From Methylophaga thalassica (GTDB lineage: Bacteria > Pseudomonadota > Gammaproteobacteria > Nitrosococcales > Methylophagaceae): 64,000 bases of DNA. The notes beneath the pieces were generated by a model. That model saw only the letters and a list, made by a program, of their open reading frames with translations, ran no database searches and had not been told where the DNA came from. The stretch is taken from the NCBI RefSeq assembly GCF_030159795.1, contig NZ_BSND01000006.1, positions 62,001-126,000 of the forward strand, in the 5' to 3' direction. A program made the position numbers and the translations under genes. This document shows, piece by piece, positions 8,732-18,803 of the stretch. The stretch's first letter is position 1; each line of letters begins with the position of its first letter.

Positions 8732-11107
8732 ATGTATCGATTTATTCGTTTGACCACAAAGCTTATTTTAATTTTAGCGTTGTTGACCCTTATCGCCGCC
8801 GGCGTGATTTATTTCTTTTTGGCTCCCAAACTGCCTGACACTAACACCCTTAAAGAAACTCAGTTGCAAATCCCTTTGCGAATTTTTAGCTCTGAAGGTC
8901 TATTAATGGCTGAATTTGGCGAGAAAAGACGTATTCCAGTGGAATATAATGATATCCCCAAACCGCTGGTTGAGGCCTTTTTAGCTGCAGAGGATGATCG
9001 CTTCTACCAGCATCCTGGGGTTGATTATCAGGGCATTATTCGTGCTGCTTACTCCCTGCTGCTCACAGGTGAAAAATCACAGGGTGGTAGCACAATCACC
9101 ATGCAAGTTGCGCGCAATTTTTTCTTATCTAATGAAAAAACTTATTTAAGAAAATTAAATGAAATTATTCTCGCACTGGAGATTGAAAAGGTTTTATCGA
9201 AAGAAGAAATCTTAGCGCTTTACTTGAATAAAATATATCTAGGCAGTCGTGCCTACGGTGTCGGTGCCGCTGCTAATGTCTATTACGGCAAACCACTGGA
9301 TCAGTTATCTCTCGCTGAGATGGCGATGATTGCAGGCTTACCCAAAGCCCCTTCCGCTTATAATCCCATAGCTAATCCAGAACGCGCGACAGTAAGACGA
9401 AACTATGTTTTACGACGTATGTGGGAAGTCGGCTTTATCCAGAAAGCCGATTACGAGGAAGCTATAAAAGCACCCGTTACTGCCAGCTACCATGGCCCGG
9501 AAATCAAAGTTTACGCGCCCTATGTGTCTGAAATGGTTCGTACAGAATTGATTAATAAGTTTGGTGAAGTGGCATACACCAATGGCTTTAACGTCTATAC
9601 AACGATCCGTGCAAAGCATCAGCAAGCAGCCAATAAGGCATTACAATCGGCTTTGTTAGATTACGATCGCAGACACGGCTATCGTGGTCCCGTTGCAAAT
9701 GTGGCTTTACCAGAAGATGTTTCTGACCGCGCAGCCCTTGATAAAGTGGTTAAGGACTATGACAACATAGGCCCGTTAAAAACGGCTGTTGTTATTGAGA
9801 CCACAGATGAAAAAGCAGAGCTCTATATTCGGAACTGGGGTTATGCTCAATTACCACTTAATGCCGTTAAGTGGGCTCAGAAAAAACTCAGTACCAACAG
9901 TCGTGGCCCTGTCCCTAAAAAGATCACAGATGCCATCAAAGTAGGTGACATCATCCGTGTCGAACAATTGACCAGCCCTAACTGGGAATTGGCTGAATTA
10001 CCTGAGGCCCAAGGCGCATTAGTTGCTGTTGCCCCATATGATGGTGCAGTCACAGCATTGAATGGTGGTTTTGACTTCTTTAATAACAAGTTTAACCGTG
10101 TGACTCAATCTCGTCGCCAACCCGGCTCTGGCTTCAAACCCTTTATCTACTCTGCTGCCTTGGAAAAAGGGTACACCGCAGCGACGATTATTAATGATGC
10201 ACCAGTGGTGTTTGATGATCCTGGTCTAGAGAACGTCTGGCGACCACAAAACTACAGCGGTAAATTCTTTGGGCCCACACGTTTACGCGAAGCCCTTATT
10301 CATTCCCGTAACCTGGTATCCATCCGTTTGCTGCGCGATATTGGCGCTGACTATGCTGTTCAATATGCAGAACGTTTTGGTTTCAAACCCGGCATGATGC
10401 ATAAAAATCTGTCGTTAGCGCTGGGCAGTGGCAGTGCCGCCCCATGGGATATGGCACGAGCCTATTCCTCACTGGCTAATGGCGGTTATAAAATTGAGCC
10501 TTACATCATCCAGCGTGTAGAAGATGCCTCTGGAAAAATTGTGATGCAGGCAACACCTGATACCGTTTGTGAAACCTGTCTGATGGATGAATCTACTCTT
10601 GATGATAGTGATTTCCATGTCGCTAAGCATATCATGACGCCACAAAATAACTACATCATGAATAGTTTATTACGGGATGTGGTTAAACATGGCACCGGTC
10701 GGAAAGCAATGAGTCTTGGTCGTGATGATTTAGCCGGAAAAACCGGTACAACCAATGATCAGGTGGATGCCTGGTTTAATGGTTTTCATCCGGAATTAGT
10801 GGCTGTGGCCTGGGTAGGATTCGATAATCCACACTCATTAGGCCGCTATGAAACAGGGGGTCGCGCCGCTTTACCAATGTGGATAGATTTCATGAAAGTT
10901 GCTCTGGAAGGCATGCCTGAAGCACCATTGCAACCACCTGTTGGAATGGTAACCGTCAGAATCGATCCCGCGACAGGCCTACTGGCGAGACCTGAAGCCA
11001 CAGATGCGATATATGAGACCTTCAGAGAAGAATATGTACCAAAACAGATGGCACCGCTATCTGGGCAAGGTGATAGCGGTACATCACCGGTCATCGACTT
11101 ATTCTGA
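8732..11107 (+). CDS. mrcA: Penicillin-binding protein 1A (bifunctional class A PBP)
   Basis: 791 residues from the ATG at 8732. A GTG at 8681 in frame would add 17 residues, but family members begin with a short basic stretch and the membrane anchor, and a TATACT -10-like box (8692-8697) lies downstream of that GTG. The membrane anchor is at about 8-30. The GT51 transglycosylase domain has catalytic Glu87 in AAEDDRF and QGGSTITMQ at 117-125. An OB-like insert follows, then the transpeptidase domain with S466-xxK in PGSGFK, SRN in IHSRNL and K670-TGT. It polymerises and cross-links peptidoglycan on the periplasmic side. Divergent from pilM, the ancestral proteobacterial arrangement. Confidence 0.95.
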   Translation: MYRFIRLTTKLILILALLTLIAAGVIYFFLAPKLPDTNTLKETQLQIPLRIFSSEGLLMAEFGEKRRIPVEYNDIPKPLVEAFLAAEDDRFYQHPGVDYQGIIRAAYSLLLTGEKSQGGSTITMQVARNFFLSNEKTYLRKLNEIILALEIEKVLSKEEILALYLNKIYLGSRAYGVGAAANVYYGKPLDQLSLAEMAMIAGLPKAPSAYNPIANPERATVRRNYVLRRMWEVGFIQKADYEEAIKAPVTASYHGPEIKVYAPYVSEMVRTELINKFGEVAYTNGFNVYTTIRAKHQQAANKALQSALLDYDRRHGYRGPVANVALPEDVSDRAALDKVVKDYDNIGPLKTAVVIETTDEKAELYIRNWGYAQLPLNAVKWAQKKLSTNSRGPVPKKITDAIKVGDIIRVEQLTSPNWELAELPEAQGALVAVAPYDGAVTALNGGFDFFNNKFNRVTQSRRQPGSGFKPFIYSAALEKGYTAATIINDAPVVFDDPGLENVWRPQNYSGKFFGPTRLREALIHSRNLVSIRLLRDIGADYAVQYAERFGFKPGMMHKNLSLALGSGSAAPWDMARAYSSLANGGYKIEPYIIQRVEDASGKIVMQATPDTVCETCLMDESTLDDSDFHVAKHIMTPQNNYIMNSLLRDVVKHGTGRKAMSLGRDDLAGKTGTTNDQVDAWFNGFHPELVAVAWVGFDNPHSLGRYETGGRAALPMWIDFMKVALEGMPEAPLQPPVGMVTVRIDPATGLLARPEATDAIYETFREEYVPKQMAPLSGQGDSGTSPVIDLF

Positions 11108-11108
11108 T

Positions 11109-12599
11109 TTATCGAACCTGTTTGGCCAACTGCCCGGACTGTAATTCACCGTTCGGGTAGTCGCCATTCAGTAATCGTAATTGCTGAATTGGGCTGTTGC
11201 TGATTCTGCTTTGTTTTGCCCATGAAGCATAATTATCGTTTTTACCCACCCTGAGAATTTGAATTTTTAACTCTTGGGCCAGCTTAATTTCATCTTCCCG
11301 TAAGCTATGCAGACTTTGTATTGTTTTAAGGAAGGCTGGATCGTAACTTGTAAACAAGGTACTAGTTTCTGCACCACCAAAGAAAATATAGGCTTTATCT
11401 TTTAAGTAAACGACAGCGACCCTGACGGTTTTATCCTGAGCAAGCGCAATCCCGGTATATCCGTCGAGCCCATGACTATTAAAGCTTTGGCCAGAACGAA
11501 TTGTGGTAATTTTCAAACGTTGCTTAATAAACTGCTCCGGCGTTAACTTACGATTCAGATCCGCAGCGCCCATTTCAACGACAGCCTTGCCATCAGGGGC
11601 TACAGCCTGCAGGCTATCCGGGTTATTGTTAATGTGCCATTTTTCAGGAAAATCAACAGCAAACCCCATAGCAAGATGATAAAAATGATTTTCGGAGCGA
11701 ATGCCCTGCTCCTCACTATCACCAAAGGTCATGCCGGCGATATGGTCTAAATAAGCCGTTCTGTCGATTTTACCGTCAGTCACTTTATATTTATCCGCAG
11801 CGGCAACAACGCCTTGCAACCGTGTATCATTATCAGGGTGACTAGCAAATAAACCATGGTAGCCCTGATACTCACGACCTTGTTTCTTCGCCTCAGCAGC
11901 AGCAAAAATCTCCTGATTTTTCAATACAGTAATGACATCAATCATGGCATGTGGATCATAGCCTGCTCTGGCCAGATACTCGGCACCTAAGCGATCCGAC
12001 TCAAGCTCATGTTCACGGCCATAACCGCTTAATAAAGCACCACCTAACATATTGAAGATATTCTGAGAACCTGCGTTACGTAGCTCCGGGATTAATATCG
12101 AGCCCAGGGTATATCCAATATTGGCCGCTTGTGCTGCACTTTGTTGTCTGACACCATGCCGGGCAGTGACATGACCAATTTCATGGCCAAGCACCGCAGC
12201 AAGTTCAGCTTCAGAATTCAGATAAGCCATTAGGCCACGGGTGATATAAACATAACCACCTGGCAAGGCAAAGGCATTGATGACCGGAGAATCCAGTACA
12301 GTAAATCGATAGACTAAGTCTTTACGATGACTAACCGATGCCAGTTTTTCGCCCACAGACTGCACATAAGTTTGCAGTTGCTCATCATCATAACGACCAT
12401 ATTCAGCAATAATTTTGGGATGATTGGTCCTTCCCATCTCCAGCTCAGTATCTTCACCAAACATGACGAAGTTTTGATCACCGGTTACCGGATTCGTTGC
12501 ACATCCACCAAGCCCCAGAAACAACAAAGCCCCTGCGATTACGCAGAGGCTTCGTATTCCGTCGTGACTTGTACTACCTTGTACGAACACGTCAATCAT
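11109..12599 (-). CDS. M48 family metalloprotease lipoprotein
   Basis: 496 residues. The signal sequence ends in lipobox LGGC (cysteine 33), suggesting a periplasm-facing lipoprotein. Zinc motif HEIGH is at 139-143, with the third ligand in the following HELESDRLGA segment. The C-terminal half (about 300-496) is not TPR-like. It contains a PEKW..N segment and a terminal region ending LRLLNGDYPNG..QSGQ, found in a subset of Zn-dependent proteases annotated as LoiP/BepA relatives. A role in outer-membrane protein quality control is inferred from the family. No convincing Shine-Dalgarno precedes the ATG at 12599, so the exact start is uncertain. Its stop lies one base from the convergent mrcA stop. 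Confidence 0.85.
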   Translation of the reverse strand: MIDVFVQGSTSHDGIRSLCVIAGALLFLGLGGCATNPVTGDQNFVMFGEDTELEMGRTNHPKIIAEYGRYDDEQLQTYVQSVGEKLASVSHRKDLVYRFTVLDSPVINAFALPGGYVYITRGLMAYLNSEAELAAVLGHEIGHVTARHGVRQQSAAQAANIGYTLGSILIPELRNAGSQNIFNMLGGALLSGYGREHELESDRLGAEYLARAGYDPHAMIDVITVLKNQEIFAAAEAKKQGREYQGYHGLFASHPDNDTRLQGVVAAADKYKVTDGKIDRTAYLDHIAGMTFGDSEEQGIRSENHFYHLAMGFAVDFPEKWHINNNPDSLQAVAPDGKAVVEMGAADLNRKLTPEQFIKQRLKITTIRSGQSFNSHGLDGYTGIALAQDKTVRVAVVYLKDKAYIFFGGAETSTLFTSYDPAFLKTIQSLHSLREDEIKLAQELKIQILRVGKNDNYASWAKQSRISNSPIQQLRLLNGDYPNGELQSGQLAKQVR

Positions 12600-12625
12600 A
12601 GTTCAAACCATTTTTGTTCGACAGA

Positions 12626-12826
12626 TTATTTACCGTATTTTTGACGGAATTTATCAACACGACCCGCTGTGTCTAACATTTTTTGTTTGCCAGTGTAGAA
12701 CGGGTGGCATTCTGAACACACATCCAGAGTCAAGTCTGAAGTGCGTGTAGAGCGAGTTTTAAAGGTGTTACCGCAGCTACAGGTAACATTGATCTCGGTG
12801 TAATCTGGATGGATATCCGCTTTCAT
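12626..12826 (-). CDS. rpmE: 50S ribosomal protein L31, zinc-binding type
   Basis: 66 residues from the ATG at 12826, the usual L31 N-terminus (MKADIHPDY); an in-frame ATG nine codons upstream is unlikely. Cys16, Cys18, Cys37 and Cys40 make the zinc-binding (C+) form, rather than the cysteine-free YkgM type made under zinc starvation. It follows a leader that holds a hairpin and T-run (12852-12880). Confidence 0.96.
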   Translation of the reverse strand: MKADIHPDYTEINVTCSCGNTFKTRSTRTSDLTLDVCSECHPFYTGKQKMLDTAGRVDKFRQKYGK

Positions 12827-12851
12827 ATCTGTACTCGTTATGTGTGTTTGC

Positions 12852-12880
12852 AAAAAATCTTGCTGTAACCATAAGGTTAC
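12852..12880 (-). promoter_or_regulatory. Hairpin plus T-run in the rpmE leader
   Basis: On the minus strand GTAACC-TTAT-GGTTAC (12865-12880) is followed seven bases later by six T residues (12852-12857), 26 bp before the rpmE start. It could be a weak attenuator or an mRNA structure used for ribosomal-protein feedback. The stem is only six pairs, so function is uncertain. Confidence 0.35.
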
Positions 12881-12900
12881 GAGCTTTAGAACCGCGTTAT

Positions 12901-12906
12901 TTTATA
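12901..12906 (-). promoter_or_regulatory. Candidate -10 element for rpmE
   Basis: On the minus strand TATAAA (12901-12906) lies about 75 bp before the rpmE ATG, with a TTGCCT-like -35 at slightly short spacing (15 bp). It would place the leader hairpin at 12865-12880 inside the transcript. Confidence 0.35.
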
Positions 12907-12949
12907 GATCAACCTTGCTTCAGGCAAGTTTATTTACAATAAAATCTGC

Positions 12950-13525
12950 TTAAGCTTTCTCAGCGACCAGCATGGCTTGATCTCGCCAACCTGACTCAAG
13001 CTGCCCCAACACAGATTCTTCACGATAAACCCGAACGTTAAGACCGCTGAACATATGCAGTAGCTCATTATCATCTAACAGAAAGTCAGGGTTATTTGGA
13101 CCAATCTCATTAACTTTATTCCGACAAAACGTCTGATAAAACAACAGACCACCCGACTTGAGAGTATCAACAATCACTGGCGCCATATCCCGTACTAAAA
13201 AATGCGATACGACAATCACATCATAGACTGCTGTTGCAGGAGGATCCGCAATGACATCGCGTTGTTGTGCATGAATATCCAAAGAGACTTTTCCGGCATT
13301 TACCTTTAATTGTTCAATCGCGACCGATGAAATATCCCAACTCTCAACTTTTAAGCCTTTCTCTGCTAAAAAAAGACTATTGCCACCCAACCCACAAGCC
13401 AGATCTAATGCCAGGCCAGTTTTAGGTAATAAATGCTGGTTTTGCTCTAACACTGTCGAAACACCAGGCTTCTCACTCTGGCGCTTGCTGTAAATCGCAT
13501 CCCATTTTTGTTGTACATCCATCAT
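12950..13525 (-). CDS. Class I SAM-dependent methyltransferase
   Basis: 191 residues from the ATG at 13525, whose A is shared with the trkH stop (TAATG). Longer in-frame starts would run inside trkH and match no family N-terminus. Motif I LDLACGLGGNSLFLA binds SAM, an acidic VESWDIS (motif II) follows, and VYDVIVVSHFLVRDMAP carries motif IV/post-motif features. The compact size resembles TehB-like small-molecule methyltransferases. The substrate cannot be told from sequence. Coupling to trkH may reflect only operon packing. Confidence 0.8.
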   Translation of the reverse strand: MMDVQQKWDAIYSKRQSEKPGVSTVLEQNQHLLPKTGLALDLACGLGGNSLFLAEKGLKVESWDISSVAIEQLKVNAGKVSLDIHAQQRDVIADPPATAVYDVIVVSHFLVRDMAPVIVDTLKSGGLLFYQTFCRNKVNEIGPNNPDFLLDDNELLHMFSGLNVRVYREESVLGQLESGWRDQAMLVAEKA

Positions 13526-14976
13526 TAGCGACGCCAAAAGGCCGGGGTCAGCACCACAAGCAAAGTAAATATTTCTAATCGTCCCAATAGCATAGCCATG
13601 GCTAATACCCATTTGGAGGGTGCATTAATTTCACCAAAGTTAGCCCCGACTTCGCCAAGCCCTGGACCGAGATTATTCAGGCAGGCTGTTACTGCAGAGA
13701 ATGAGGTCACTACATCAAGGCCGGTCGACATTAAAAATAAATGCATGATACTGAAACAGAACACATACATGGCAAAAAAGCCCCAGACCGCGCCAACCAC
13801 TTTCGCAGGCAGGGCTTTGCCATTCACCTTGATGGCAAAGACCGCATTAGGGTGAATCAGACGTAATACTTCACGATACCCCTGTTTAAACAGCAGCATG
13901 ATCCGGATGACTTTAATACCGCCACCCGTGGAAAAAGCACAGCCACCGATATAACTTGCCATCAATAATAGGATAGGTAAGAAGCCAGGCCACAGGTAAT
14001 AATCGGTTGTGGTGTAACCAGCCGTTGTACCGATAGACACTGTCTGGAAAACGCCTTGATGCACTGCGGTCCAAAGGTTATCGAAGGTACCACTGAAATA
14101 CAGATAACTCGACGTCACTACTGATATCACGCCAAGTATGGCCAGATAAGTCCGTAACTCAGAGTCTTTCCAATAATGTTTGATGCTGCGGTGGCGCCAA
14201 GCCAGAAAGTGAAGCGAGAAGTTCATACCGGAGATCAACATAAAGACTACGGTAATCATTTCAATCGTTGCACTGTCAAAAAAACCAATACTGGCATCAT
14301 GAGTGGAGAAACCACCTATAGCCACTGTTGAGAAACTATGACAAATAGCGTCAAACCAGGTCATCCCACCTAAACGAAAAGCAATCGCACAGGCAATGGT
14401 CAACGATAAGTAGATATACCAGAGTGCTTTAGCTGTTTCGGTGATCCGTGGTGTGAGTTTGGCATCTTTCATCGGCCCCGGTGTCTCAGCACGATAGAGC
14501 TGCATACCACCAACACCTAATAAGGGCAGGATAGCGACCGCCAATACGACAATACCCATGCCACCTAACCACTGCAGAAATTGACGATAAAACAGAACAG
14601 CTTTAGGCAGTGTATCTAAGCCAGTAAGAACGGTTGCACCAGTAGTTGTCAAACCCGACATCGACTCAAACACAGCATCAGTGAATGACATTTTAGGGAC
14701 TTCAGTCAAAAAGAAAGGTAATGACCCAGACAAACCAAGAGCGATCCAAAACATCACCACCACAATAAAACCATCGCGAATTTTTAACTCTTTACGATGA
14801 TGCCTGACGGGCAACCAAAACAATAAGCCGATAATCAACAACAAAACAAAGGCGGTGAGGAAGGCGCTACTGGCACCATCTTGGTAGTACCAAGACACCA
14901 ATACAGGCGGCAGCATCGTGATACTGAACAGCGATAACAAAATACCTAGAATGCGTTGAATCGTCAGTAACTGCAT
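13525..14976 (-). CDS. trkH: Trk-type potassium uptake channel subunit TrkH
   Basis: 483 residues, a typical TrkH length, with about ten transmembrane helices. The four pore-loop filters are visible: SGLTTTGATVL near 108, AIGGFSTHD near 220, IGTTAGYTTTD near 315 and NNLGPGLGEVG near 436. It imports K+ together with the NAD-binding regulator TrkA, which is not in this window. Located 5 bp from lnt and overlapping the downstream methyltransferase. Confidence 0.94.
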   Translation of the reverse strand: MQLLTIQRILGILLSLFSITMLPPVLVSWYYQDGASSAFLTAFVLLLIIGLLFWLPVRHHRKELKIRDGFIVVVMFWIALGLSGSLPFFLTEVPKMSFTDAVFESMSGLTTTGATVLTGLDTLPKAVLFYRQFLQWLGGMGIVVLAVAILPLLGVGGMQLYRAETPGPMKDAKLTPRITETAKALWYIYLSLTIACAIAFRLGGMTWFDAICHSFSTVAIGGFSTHDASIGFFDSATIEMITVVFMLISGMNFSLHFLAWRHRSIKHYWKDSELRTYLAILGVISVVTSSYLYFSGTFDNLWTAVHQGVFQTVSIGTTAGYTTTDYYLWPGFLPILLLMASYIGGCAFSTGGGIKVIRIMLLFKQGYREVLRLIHPNAVFAIKVNGKALPAKVVGAVWGFFAMYVFCFSIMHLFLMSTGLDVVTSFSAVTACLNNLGPGLGEVGANFGEINAPSKWVLAMAMLLGRLEIFTLLVVLTPAFWRR

Positions 14977-14981
14977 GATGG

Positions 14982-16487
14982 TTAGATTGAATCCGTTTTA
15001 CGGTGATAATAAAACCAGCTTAGCAGCATCAAAAGCATCAACATAAACACTGGCCAGCGTTTGGCGATAACATAGGGTGTTGCCCCCTGCCTGGGCTGAA
15101 TATCAGCCGTCAGCGTTGCCTGCTCGAATTGAGCGGTTTGCGACTGAATACGGCCTTTATAATCGACAAATGCCGATATGCCATTTGTTGTTGCCCGCAC
15201 CAAAGGCCTTTCTGTTTCTAAAGCACGACTTCGTGAAATTTGTAAATGTTGATGCGGCGCGAATGAATCCCCATACCAGGCATTATTGGTGGCATTAACA
15301 AGGATAGAAGCTTGAGGTAATGCATCTAACACTTCCAGTGAAAAAACATCTTCATAACAAATAGAGATGCCAACTTGCTGCCCAGAGGCTTTTAACAGGC
15401 TTTGCTGCTCTGGCCCCGGCACAAAGCCTGACATCGGCAAATCAAAAAAAGCAATCAAGCCTCTGAGCCAGGCAAAAGGCACATAATCGCCGAAAGGCAC
15501 CAGATGGCGTTTATGATAGAAGCCCTCATCCTGCCCGGCGACCATCATACTGTTGTAGTAGTCCTGACCATTTTTATCTTCAACCGGCAGGCCAAGTAAA
15601 ATATCGGTATTGTGTTGTTGCGCTTCGTTAATCAGCGGGTCGATATAAAAGTCTTTTAACTGATGATAAAAAGCAGGAACGGCATTTTCAGGCCACACCA
15701 CCAGCTGACTGTCCCAATGTTGTTCCGTTAATTGCTGATACAGGGTAAGCGTGCTGACAAGTTGTTCAGGACTCCACTTCACATCTTGGGGCACATTGCC
15801 CTGCACAATCGTAGTTTTCATAGGTTCGCCAGCCGTCCGAGTCCAATCGACAGATTGCAGCCCTTGCCCCCCAGCCCAAATAACCACAACAGGCAGTATG
15901 AACAACGGTTGTTTGTATTTAAACAAAAGAAACAAACAACTTGCTGTCAGCGCAACCAGGAAAGACACAGCATTCACACCAATAACAGGTACCCAGCCAG
16001 CTAAAGGACCTTCAATTTGACTCACACCCAACTCAAGCCAGGGGAAGCCACTCAAGAACCATGCTTTAAATAACTCAAAACCAAACCAGGCAATGGGTAA
16101 CAGTAAAGCAATATCAAATAAAGAAAATGTGTAAGAAGAGAGTTTTTTTACCAGCCAGCCAAACAATGCCAGATAGGAAGCCAGGATAGCGACAAACAAA
16201 AATGTCAGCATTCCCGCCAAAAACCAGCTGGTATGACCGAAGACATGGATAGCCACATACACCCAGGACACGCCGACACCGAACATGCCAAGCCCAAACA
16301 GCCAGCCTCGCCATGCGGCTTGTTTTGCCGTGGTGTTATCCCAACTGGCGAAAAGCAGAATCAGACTTAAAACAGCAATCGGATACGCATTAAAGGGAGA
16401 AAATGCCAGCGGTAAAATAGCACCGCCAAATAATGCAACGATATGTCCTTTCCAACCCTGCATAGTCAGCCCATTATTCTTTTGCAT
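14982..16487 (-). CDS. lnt: Apolipoprotein N-acyltransferase
   Basis: 501 residues. It transfers an acyl chain from phospholipid to the N-terminal cysteine of lipoproteins, the last maturation step, at the inner membrane. About six N-terminal helices (1-210) precede a periplasmic nitrilase-type domain. The catalytic triad is visible as Glu267 (WPEN), Lys326 (YHKRHLVPFG) and Cys377 (ISICYED). The start overlaps the corC stop as TAATG. Lipoproteins in this window such as PilP, the M48 protease and the RND adaptor would be its substrates. Confidence 0.96.
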   Translation of the reverse strand: MQKNNGLTMQGWKGHIVALFGGAILPLAFSPFNAYPIAVLSLILLFASWDNTTAKQAAWRGWLFGLGMFGVGVSWVYVAIHVFGHTSWFLAGMLTFLFVAILASYLALFGWLVKKLSSYTFSLFDIALLLPIAWFGFELFKAWFLSGFPWLELGVSQIEGPLAGWVPVIGVNAVSFLVALTASCLFLLFKYKQPLFILPVVVIWAGGQGLQSVDWTRTAGEPMKTTIVQGNVPQDVKWSPEQLVSTLTLYQQLTEQHWDSQLVVWPENAVPAFYHQLKDFYIDPLINEAQQHNTDILLGLPVEDKNGQDYYNSMMVAGQDEGFYHKRHLVPFGDYVPFAWLRGLIAFFDLPMSGFVPGPEQQSLLKASGQQVGISICYEDVFSLEVLDALPQASILVNATNNAWYGDSFAPHQHLQISRSRALETERPLVRATTNGISAFVDYKGRIQSQTAQFEQATLTADIQPRQGATPYVIAKRWPVFMLMLLMLLSWFYYHRKTDSI

Positions 16488-17350
16488 TATTCGGTATCTG
16501 CTTCTGGCTCTTCTTCCGGTAACACCACCATCTTCATCAGATATAAACGACGGTTATCTGCGCGTAAAATCGTGAACTGGAAACGGTCAATCGTGATTTC
16601 TTCACCACGTTCTGGCAAATGCCCGAACTGATTAACAACGTAACCACCCACCGTATCAAAATCTTCATCACTCCAATCGGTTTCGAAAAACTCGTTGAAG
16701 TCTTCGACCATCGTTAAAGCTTTGATGGTGTAGGTGTTTTCATTTCTTTGCAGAATAGGTGCATCATCATCAATATCATGCTCGTCTTCAATTTCACCGA
16801 CGATTTGTTCTAATACATTTTCAATGGTGACAATACCAGCCACACCACCATATTCGTCCACGACGATGGCCATATGATTACGGCGCGCCCGAAACTCGCG
16901 TAACAACACATTCAAGCGCTTGCTTTCGGGAATAAATACAGCGGGACGTAATATCTCACGCAGATCAAAATTGAAATCACCGCTGTTCACCACGGCCGTT
17001 AATAAGTCCTTGGCGAGCAGGATGCCAATCACATCATCACGGTCATCATCCATCACAGGAAAGCGAGAGTGCGCCGTTTCAGTGACCAGTTTCAATGTTT
17101 CTTCAGGAGCAGCATCACGTGACACCATGACCACTTGTGAGCGTGGAATCATAATATCGCGGGCCTGCATTTGCGAAACGCTTAATGCGCCTTCAACGAT
17201 AGATAGCGCTTCTGAATCCAGAATATGCCGTTCAGAAGCTGAACGAATTAATTCAATCAGTTGTTCCTGATCTTGCGGTTCCAGAAACAAGTTACTGAGC
17301 TTTCGCACCCAGGATTGATTTGCTAAGCGACTCGGTCGTCCTTCACTCAT
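16487..17350 (-). CDS. corC: CorC/YbeX family CBS-domain protein
   Basis: 287 residues from ATG 17350, which overlaps the ybeY stop as ATGA; an ATG six codons upstream lies further inside ybeY. Two CBS domains (about 60-185, beginning at [11 protein letters not shown]) are followed by a CorC_HlyC transporter-associated domain (about 200-280). The protein lacks the DUF21 membrane domain of larger relatives, as expected for YbeX. It was linked to Mg/Co efflux with CorA, and YbeX is now also tied to ribosome and rRNA homeostasis. The latter fits its conserved pairing with ybeY and ybeZ. Confidence 0.92.
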   Translation of the reverse strand: MSEGRPSRLANQSWVRKLSNLFLEPQDQEQLIELIRSASERHILDSEALSIVEGALSVSQMQARDIMIPRSQVVMVSRDAAPEETLKLVTETAHSRFPVMDDDRDDVIGILLAKDLLTAVVNSGDFNFDLREILRPAVFIPESKRLNVLLREFRARRNHMAIVVDEYGGVAGIVTIENVLEQIVGEIEDEHDIDDDAPILQRNENTYTIKALTMVEDFNEFFETDWSDEDFDTVGGYVVNQFGHLPERGEEITIDRFQFTILRADNRRLYLMKMVVLPEEEPEADTE

Positions 17351-17811
17351 GATTCCACTCCCTGCCATTCATAGGGATTAGCTATATTTAACTGATGCAG
17401 AATAGCTATTTCTAATGTTTCCATCTGTTCCGCTTCATCCGATTCAATATGATCATAACCTAATAAATGTAAACATCCATGGATCACCATATGTGCCCAG
17501 TGATGTAACTCGGCCTTACCTTGCTCTTGTGCTTCTTTTCTTACCACAGGCACACATATCACTAAGTCGCCTAATAATCGGGGTTCTAATTTAATGGGTG
17601 CATCAAAAGGAAAAGACAAGACATTGGTTGGCCCACTTTTGCCACGATACTGACCGTTGAGTTCAGCACTTTCTGTTTCGTCAACTAAACGAATACTCAG
17701 TTCACAGTCTTCATTGACTTCGTCTAACGCTGCTTCAGCCCACTGAGTAAACAGTGACTCATCCGGTATATCACCATCATAAGCACACTGAAAATCCACT
17801 ACCACGCTCAT
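17347..17811 (-). CDS. ybeY: Endoribonuclease YbeY
   Basis: 154 residues, UPF0054 family. The zinc site is [11 protein letters not shown] with His111, His115 and His121. It acts in 16S rRNA 3' maturation and ribosome quality control. ATGA overlaps exist with both ybeZ upstream and corC downstream, so the set is translationally coupled. Confidence 0.96.
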   Translation of the reverse strand: MSVVVDFQCAYDGDIPDESLFTQWAEAALDEVNEDCELSIRLVDETESAELNGQYRGKSGPTNVLSFPFDAPIKLEPRLLGDLVICVPVVRKEAQEQGKAELHHWAHMVIHGCLHLLGYDHIESDEAEQMETLEIAILHQLNIANPYEWQGVES

Positions 17812-18785
17812 GCTTTTCGGTCAGCCTTATCGTATGCCAAGATGACTTTTTGTACCAGCGAATGTCGAACAACATCTTTTGCCTGGAAGAAAGTAAAACC
17901 GATACCGTCCACATCCTTCAACACTTCAATGGCATGACGCAAGCCAGAACGGGTTGATCCGGGCAAATCCACCTGAGTGATATCACCGGTAATGACCGCA
18001 GTGGAGTTGTAACCCATCCGGGTCAGGAACATCTTCATTTGTTCGACCGTGGTATTTTGCGCTTCATCAAGAATAATGAAAGACTCATTGAGTGTGCGAC
18101 CACGCATATAGGCTAATGGCGCGACTTCAATCACATTGCGTTCCATTAACTTAGCCACGCGTTCAAACCCTAACATTTCATACAAGGCATCAAACAGCGG
18201 TCTAAGATAAGGGTCAACTTTCTGAGCTAGATCCCCGGGCAAGAAACCGAGACGTTCACCGGCTTCTACTGCAGGTCTGACCAATACAATACGGCGACAA
18301 AAATCACGTTCGAGGGCTTCCACCGCACAGGCCACGGCAAGATAGGTTTTACCGGTACCAGCAGGCCCCACACCAAAGTTAATATCGTGGGTCATCACCC
18401 GACGTAAGTAGGCTTGCTGATTTTCACCACGGGCTTTAATCAAACCACGCTTGGTTTTAATCACCACTTCTTTATCAGGTTCACTGGCCGTGGCGACATC
18501 ATCACCACCACTTTTGCGAATCGCCATATGAATCTGCTCAGGTGCTAAAACGGTCTGTGCCGTTTCAGCATACAAGTCATGAATCACTGCCTGAATGAGT
18601 GTTAATGTATCTGCCGGGCCGATAATCTGAAAGTTCACACCCCGATTATTGATTTCCACACCAAAGCCACGTTCCATCATACGAATATGTTCATCCATAT
18701 GACCACACAGATTGGCAAGACGAGGGTTATCTGCCGGACTAAGCTCGAAGCTGATGCTATCGAGCGCTTGAGAAGTTTGAGTCAC
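17808..18785 (-). CDS. ybeZ: PhoH-like ATPase YbeZ
   Basis: 325 residues. Walker A GPAGTGKT is at 140-147 and Walker [10 protein letters not shown] near 236, with a KH-like N-terminal region. It is a P-loop NTPase of the PhoH family and a partner of YbeY in rRNA processing. Despite the family name nothing here suggests control by PhoB. It begins 18 bp after miaB. Confidence 0.94.
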   Translation of the reverse strand: MTQTSQALDSISFELSPADNPRLANLCGHMDEHIRMMERGFGVEINNRGVNFQIIGPADTLTLIQAVIHDLYAETAQTVLAPEQIHMAIRKSGGDDVATASEPDKEVVIKTKRGLIKARGENQQAYLRRVMTHDINFGVGPAGTGKTYLAVACAVEALERDFCRRIVLVRPAVEAGERLGFLPGDLAQKVDPYLRPLFDALYEMLGFERVAKLMERNVIEVAPLAYMRGRTLNESFIILDEAQNTTVEQMKMFLTRMGYNSTAVITGDITQVDLPGSTRSGLRHAIEVLKDVDGIGFTFFQAKDVVRHSLVQKVILAYDKADRKA

Positions 18786-18803
18786 TATAGAATTCCGATG
18801 AGC

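Noticed and set aside
12538-12559. Inverted repeat GCCCCTGCG/CGCAGAGGC inside the start of the M48 protease gene
   Set aside because: It falls in the signal-peptide coding region, has one wobble pair and no T-run; probably chance.
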